Assembly: GCF_003574625.1 (NCBI RefSeq)
Contig: NZ_QNUJ01000009.1
Location: 62,001-126,000, forward strand
Reading direction: 5' to 3'
DNA from: Shinella zoogloeoides
GTDB taxonomy: Bacteria; Pseudomonadota; Alphaproteobacteria; Rhizobiales; Rhizobiaceae
Length of the DNA stretch: 64,000 bases
Below the pieces are notes generated by a model that saw only the letters and a program-made list of their open reading frames with translations, was not told where the DNA came from and ran no database searches. Below are positions 60,458 through 64,000 of the stretch, piece after piece; within the stretch, counting starts at the first letter, position 1, and every line of letters starts with the position of its first letter. The position numbers and the translations under genes are program-made.

Positions 60458-61762
60458 TCAAAGCCCGAAGGCGTCCTTGAACTGGTACCACCAGGAACCG
60501 ATGGTCGAATACTGCGCGCGGAACATGCGCCCGCCGGGGAAGGGGATCCAGGGCAGCTTCTCGAACTGGCTGAAGCGCGACAGGTCGCCGTGGATCGCCT
60601 CGCTGAGGATCCTGCCGAAGAGGTGCGAGCCGGTGACGCCGTGGCCGCTGTAGCCATGGGCGAAATAGGTGTTCTTGCCTATCTTGCCCATCTGCGGCAC
60701 GCGCGAGAAGGAAAGCGCGAAATTGCCGCTCCAGGCATAGTCGATCTTCACGCCCTTCAGCGACGGGAAGACCTTTTCGAGGTTCGGGCGGATTTTCGCG
60801 CGCACGTCCGCGGGGTCCGTGCCGCCATAGACGGTGCCGCCGCCGAAGATCATGCGCTTGTCGGCCGACAGGCGGAAATAGTCGAGGATGTAGCGCACAT
60901 CCTCCACGCACATGTCGCTCGGGATCAACGCGTCGGCGCGCTCGCCGAGCGGCTCGGTGGCGATCATCTGCGTGGAGACCGGCATGACGCGCGAGACGAG
61001 CTTCGGCACCACATGGCCGAGATAGGCATTGCCGCAGATGACGGCGGTATTCGCCGTCACGCTGCCCTTTGCCGTATGGATCACCGGCTTTTCGGCCTCG
61101 TGCTCGACGCGGATGACGGGCGACTGTTCGTAGATCACGCCGCCGAGCGATTCCAGCGCCTTCGCCTCGCCGAGGGTGAGGTTGAGCGGGTGCATGTGGC
61201 CGCCGGTCGTGTCCAGCATGCCGCCGATATAGGCGTCGGTATCCACCAGCTTGCGCATGGCCGCCTTGTCCAGCATCTGGTGGTCGTCCATGCCGTAGCT
61301 CTTCCACAGCGCCTTCTTGTGCTCCAGCTCCTTCATGTGGGCGGGCGTATAGGCGGCGTAGATGTTGCCGTTCTTCAGGTCGCAATCGATCTCGTACTGC
61401 GAGACGAGGCGGCGGATGATCTTGCCGCCTTCCTGCACGAGGCTGCCGACGAAGGCGCCGGCCTGGTCGCCGTAGCGGCGCTTGATCGTGTCGAGGCTGG
61501 CGTTAAGGCCATTGACGACCTGCCCGCCATTGCGCCCGGACGCGCCCCAGCCGATACCCGCGCCCTCCACCATCACCACCTTGTAGCCCTTTTCGGCGAG
61601 GTGGATGGCGGTGGAAAGGCCGGAATAGCCCGCGCCGAGCACGGCGACGTCGGCCGTGACCGCGCCTTCCAGCACCTTCGGCGTGCGGATGATGTTGCGG
61701 GAGGCAGCGTAATAGCTGTCGGGATAGGCGCCGTTGCCGGCATAGGACTGGTTGTTGGCCAT
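60458..61762 (-). CDS. puuB: FAD-dependent oxidoreductase, gamma-glutamylputrescine oxidase type
   Basis: A 434-residue DAO-family flavoenzyme. The dinucleotide-binding loop is AVLGAGYSGLSTAIHLAEKG (Gly43-Gly48), followed by GIGWGASGRNGGQV, the region typical of PuuB/OrdL-type oxidases. PuuB oxidises gamma-glutamylputrescine to the aldehyde. The ATG shares one base with the stop of the glutamine-synthetase-like gene (TGATG), so the two are coupled; that pairing is the main reason for the substrate call. The rest of a Puu pathway (puuC, puuD) is not in the window. Confidence 0.85.
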   Translation of the reverse strand: MANNQSYAGNGAYPDSYYAASRNIIRTPKVLEGAVTADVAVLGAGYSGLSTAIHLAEKGYKVVMVEGAGIGWGASGRNGGQVVNGLNASLDTIKRRYGDQAGAFVGSLVQEGGKIIRRLVSQYEIDCDLKNGNIYAAYTPAHMKELEHKKALWKSYGMDDHQMLDKAAMRKLVDTDAYIGGMLDTTGGHMHPLNLTLGEAKALESLGGVIYEQSPVIRVEHEAEKPVIHTAKGSVTANTAVICGNAYLGHVVPKLVSRVMPVSTQMIATEPLGERADALIPSDMCVEDVRYILDYFRLSADKRMIFGGGTVYGGTDPADVRAKIRPNLEKVFPSLKGVKIDYAWSGNFALSFSRVPQMGKIGKNTYFAHGYSGHGVTGSHLFGRILSEAIHGDLSRFSQFEKLPWIPFPGGRMFRAQYSTIGSWWYQFKDAFGL

Positions 61763-63111
61763 CAGACGATTTCCAGATAGGCGCTGAATTCGAAGTCGGT
61801 CACCTGTTCGGCAAAACCGGCTATTTCCTGCCGCTTGCAGGCAATCAGCATGGAGCGGAGGTCCTGGTCGAAGATCTCCGAGACGATCGAGCCGTTCTCG
61901 AAGGCGGTGACGGCCGAACCCCATTCGCTCGGGATACGCGGCAGCTGCGAGAGATAGGCGCGGCCGGAGACCGGCGCCGGCGGCTCCCACTTGTTGCGGA
62001 TGCCGACGAGGGCGGCGCCGAGGATGCCGGCCATGACGAGATAGGGATTGGCGTCCGCGCCGGCGACGCGATGCTCGATGCGCCGCGCCTTGTTGTTGCC
62101 GCCGGGAATGCGGATCGCCGCCGTGCGGTTCTCGTAGCCCCAGGAGATCGAGGTCGGCGCATGGGTGTCGGGGCGCAGGCGCCGGTAGGAATTGTAGTGC
62201 GGGGCGAAGAGCAGGGTCGATTCCGCCATGCCGCGCGTCAGGCCCGCGACCGCATGCTTCATAATCGCCGATCCCTCGGCGGTGCCGTCGTCGAAGACAT
62301 TGTTGCCGTCCTCGTCGATCACGCTGAAATGCATGTGCATGCCGCTGCCCGAGCGCATGCCGTAGGGCTTGGCCATGAAGGTGGCGGCAAAGCCGTGCTT
62401 GCGCGCGACGCCCTTGATGATGCGCTTGAAGAACAGCGCGTCGTCCGCCGCCTTCAGCGGGTCGTCGGAATGGATGAGGTTGATCTCGAACTGGCCGATG
62501 CCGTTTTCGGCGACCGCCGAATCCGCCGGTACGTTCTGCCGCTCGCATTCCGCATAGACGTCGGAGAAGAACTGGCCGAAATCGTCCAGCTCGTCGATGG
62601 AGAGGATGGCGTCGGAATCGAGACGCTTGCCGGTATAGGGCGAGATCGGCGGCTCGGCATGGTCCGGCTCGGCGTCGATCAGGTAGAATTCCATCTCCGA
62701 GGCGACGACCGGGCGAAGGCCGAGCTCGTGATACTGCCGCACGATATGGGCGAGCGCCTGGCGCGGGTCGGCGAGGAAGGGATCGCCGTTCTCCTTGAAC
62801 AGCCAGAGCGGCACGACGGCGGACGGCTTCAGCGTCCAGCTGACGGGCAGCGCGCCGCGGCCGGTCGCCGCGCAGATGCCGTCCATGTCCCCCGAGGCGA
62901 AGACATGGCTGGAGCCGACGATGTCCTCACCCCACACGTCGACGCCGACGATGGAGAGCGGCATGCGGATTCCGCCTTTCAGCACCTTCTCCGCCTGCCC
63001 GACGGGAACGCGCTTGCCCCGCAGGATGCCGTTGAGGTCGCAGACGACGGCCTGGATGCTTTCCACGCCATCGGCATTGATCAGCCATTCGGAGTCTTCG
63101 TTGAACGTCAT
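61762..63111 (-). CDS. puuA: Glutamine synthetase family protein, gamma-glutamylputrescine synthetase type
   Basis: A 449-residue enzyme of the glutamine synthetase fold: N-terminal beta-grasp domain with CDLNGILRGKRVP, then the catalytic domain with SEMEFYLI, GIGQFEINLIHSDD, GSGMHMHFSV and NKARRIEHRVAGADANPYL. It lacks the adenylylation loop of GlnA. The pairing with a PuuB-type oxidase suggests ligation of glutamate to putrescine or another polyamine; other GS-like ligases cannot be excluded. AGGGGATC precedes the ATG. Confidence 0.87.
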   Translation of the reverse strand: MTFNEDSEWLINADGVESIQAVVCDLNGILRGKRVPVGQAEKVLKGGIRMPLSIVGVDVWGEDIVGSSHVFASGDMDGICAATGRGALPVSWTLKPSAVVPLWLFKENGDPFLADPRQALAHIVRQYHELGLRPVVASEMEFYLIDAEPDHAEPPISPYTGKRLDSDAILSIDELDDFGQFFSDVYAECERQNVPADSAVAENGIGQFEINLIHSDDPLKAADDALFFKRIIKGVARKHGFAATFMAKPYGMRSGSGMHMHFSVIDEDGNNVFDDGTAEGSAIMKHAVAGLTRGMAESTLLFAPHYNSYRRLRPDTHAPTSISWGYENRTAAIRIPGGNNKARRIEHRVAGADANPYLVMAGILGAALVGIRNKWEPPAPVSGRAYLSQLPRIPSEWGSAVTAFENGSIVSEIFDQDLRSMLIACKRQEIAGFAEQVTDFEFSAYLEIV

Positions 63112-63125
63112 GATCCCCTATCCAT

Positions 63126-63151
63126 ATCACATAATTATTTTTGTGATCACA
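63126..63151. promoter_or_regulatory. Operator-like half-sites upstream of the puuA-type gene
   Basis: ATCACA at 63126-63131 faces TGTGAT after 10 bp, and the latter is part of the perfect palindrome TGTGATCACA (63142-63151). The set lies 15-40 bp before the glutamine-synthetase-like gene, in an A+T-rich patch that must hold its promoter. The divergent GntR protein is the obvious candidate to bind it. Confidence 0.55.
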
Positions 63152-63248
63152 TTTTGCAGATATGCACACTTTCTTGTCGCCGGTCAAGCTGCTAGAACCT
63201 GTCACAAAGGCAGGGCAGCACGCCATAGCCTGTCACAGGAGGGATGGA

Positions 63249-63944
63249 TTGGGCAACTTGGCGCTTGAGCCGCTGGCACGGCCGGAAGGCATGACGACGC
63301 ATGAATATGCGCATCGGCGCCTGCGCCAGGCGATCATGGTGGGCTCGATCCGGCCGGGGGAATCGCTGACGATCCGCGGCATCGCCGAAGCCATGGAATC
63401 GAGCCCGACGCCGGTGCGCGAGGCCTTGCGCCGCCTTTCCTCAGAGGGAGCGCTGCGCGTTCTCGACAATCGCCGCATCATGGTGCCGCGCATGACGGCC
63501 GACCGTTTCGGCGAACTCGTCGCGCTGCGCGCCATGCTGGAGCAGCACGCCGCCCGCAGGGCCGTACCGCATATCACCGAGCGTTGCATCGACCGGCTCG
63601 CCGAGATCGACAAGGCGCAGGACGAGGCGATTTCCCGCAAGGACAAGGCGACGGCGCTGCTGCTGAACCAGGAATTCCATCGCACGCTCTATACCGCCAA
63701 TCCCGAGCAGGTGATCATGCCGATGGTGGAGAGCGTCTGGCTGCAGCTCGGCCCCTTCCTCGGCATCGCCATGGAGCATGTCGCCCAGCTCTATTTCGTC
63801 GACCGCCACCAGGAGGCGATCGCGGCGCTGCGCAAGCGCGACGAGGATGCGGTTGCCGCCGCCATCAAGGCCGACATTTCCGAAGGGATCGGCGGTTTCG
63901 AGCGCTCGGCCATCGAGAACCTGCTGCGGCTTGCCGGCCAATAG
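63249..63944 (+). CDS. GntR family regulator, FCD type
   Basis: A 231-residue regulator with an N-terminal winged helix-turn-helix (about 15-75; SLTIRGIAEAMESSPTPVREALRRLSSEG) and a C-terminal helical FCD ligand domain (ELVALRAMLEQHAARRAV, LLLNQEFHRTLYTA). The frame opens at ATG 63162, but TTG at 63249 has a strong AGGAGG 7 nt upstream and is the better start. It is divergent from the puuAB-type pair and probably represses it in response to a polyamine or product. Confidence 0.87.
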   Translation: MGNLALEPLARPEGMTTHEYAHRRLRQAIMVGSIRPGESLTIRGIAEAMESSPTPVREALRRLSSEGALRVLDNRRIMVPRMTADRFGELVALRAMLEQHAARRAVPHITERCIDRLAEIDKAQDEAISRKDKATALLLNQEFHRTLYTANPEQVIMPMVESVWLQLGPFLGIAMEHVAQLYFVDRHQEAIAALRKRDEDAVAAAIKADISEGIGGFERSAIENLLRLAGQ

Positions 63945-63959
63945 CCTGCACGGCTGTTG

Positions 63960-63994
63960 CCTTGCCCGAGGCGTCGATGCATTGATGGGCAAGG
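63960..63994. repeat. Inverted repeat after the GntR gene
   Basis: CCTTGCCC (63960-63967) and GGGCAAGG (63987-63994) form an 8-bp stem with a 19-nt loop. It may be the 3' hairpin of the GntR gene; no T-run is visible before the window ends. Confidence 0.35.
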
Positions 63995-64000
63995 TAGAAT

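Overview
The window is a chromosomal segment of an alphaproteobacterium of the Rhizobiaceae (Rhizobium/Agrobacterium/Ensifer/Shinella group; I cannot fix the genus). The basis is the high G+C content, two chromosomal marker groups (ftsY-yciB-rpoH2 and carD-fdxA-hslR-SUV3-like helicase), the cyclic beta-1,2-glucan genes ndvA/ndvB, the aerobic cob gene order, an EcfG-type promoter and rhizobial intergenic palindromes. I see no phage, transposase, CRISPR array, tRNA or rRNA.

Layout. 1-8.1 kb: the 3' part of ftsY, the septation protein gene yciB, heat-shock sigma factor rpoH2, then carD, fdxA, an S4-domain gene and a large SUV3-like helicase, all on the minus strand from rpoH2 on. 8.4-9.0 kb: one unrecognised, A+T-richer three-helix membrane protein. 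9.0-16.2 kb: thpR, a tesA-type esterase divergent from a YbbA/YbbP-type ABC exporter, a Bax inhibitor-1 family protein and an M48 lipoprotein protease. 16.4-19.9 kb: thiamine transporter thiBPQ behind a TPP riboswitch. 20.1-23.2 kb: cytochrome c maturation genes ccmABCDG, with a near-identical inverted repeat pair between ccmA and ccmB. 23.5-28.5 kb: aconitase, a DUF1223 protein, a DUF2794 protein and a GNAT acetyltransferase. 28.6-33.1 kb: pyruvate carboxylase and a LuxR-type receptor without a LuxI partner. 33.4-44.8 kb: cyclic glucan exporter ndvA, convergent with ndvB (giant synthase) and opgC (probable glucan succinyltransferase). 45.3-49.2 kb: cobalamin-dependent methionine synthase metH behind a perfect 20-bp palindrome. 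49.2-51.2 kb: a YeiH-type exporter divergent from its LysR regulator. 51.2-58.2 kb: cobFGHIJ, inverted cobK, cobL and cobM, part of aerobic cobalamin synthesis. 58.3-60.4 kb: an AraC regulator divergent from a fosmidomycin-resistance-type MFS pump. 60.5-64 kb: a gamma-glutamylputrescine synthetase/oxidase pair and a divergent GntR regulator.

Links between genes. The cob genes make the cofactor that metH uses. NdvB makes and cyclises the periplasmic glucan, NdvA exports it, and OpgC, 25 bp downstream of ndvB on the same strand, probably decorates it. The regulatory features most worth attention are the EcfG promoter and leader structure of rpoH2, the metH palindrome, the TPP riboswitch, the inverted repeat within the ccm cluster and the complete set of LuxR signature residues in the orphan receptor. 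All functions are inferred from sequence motifs and remembered family features; no database search was possible.
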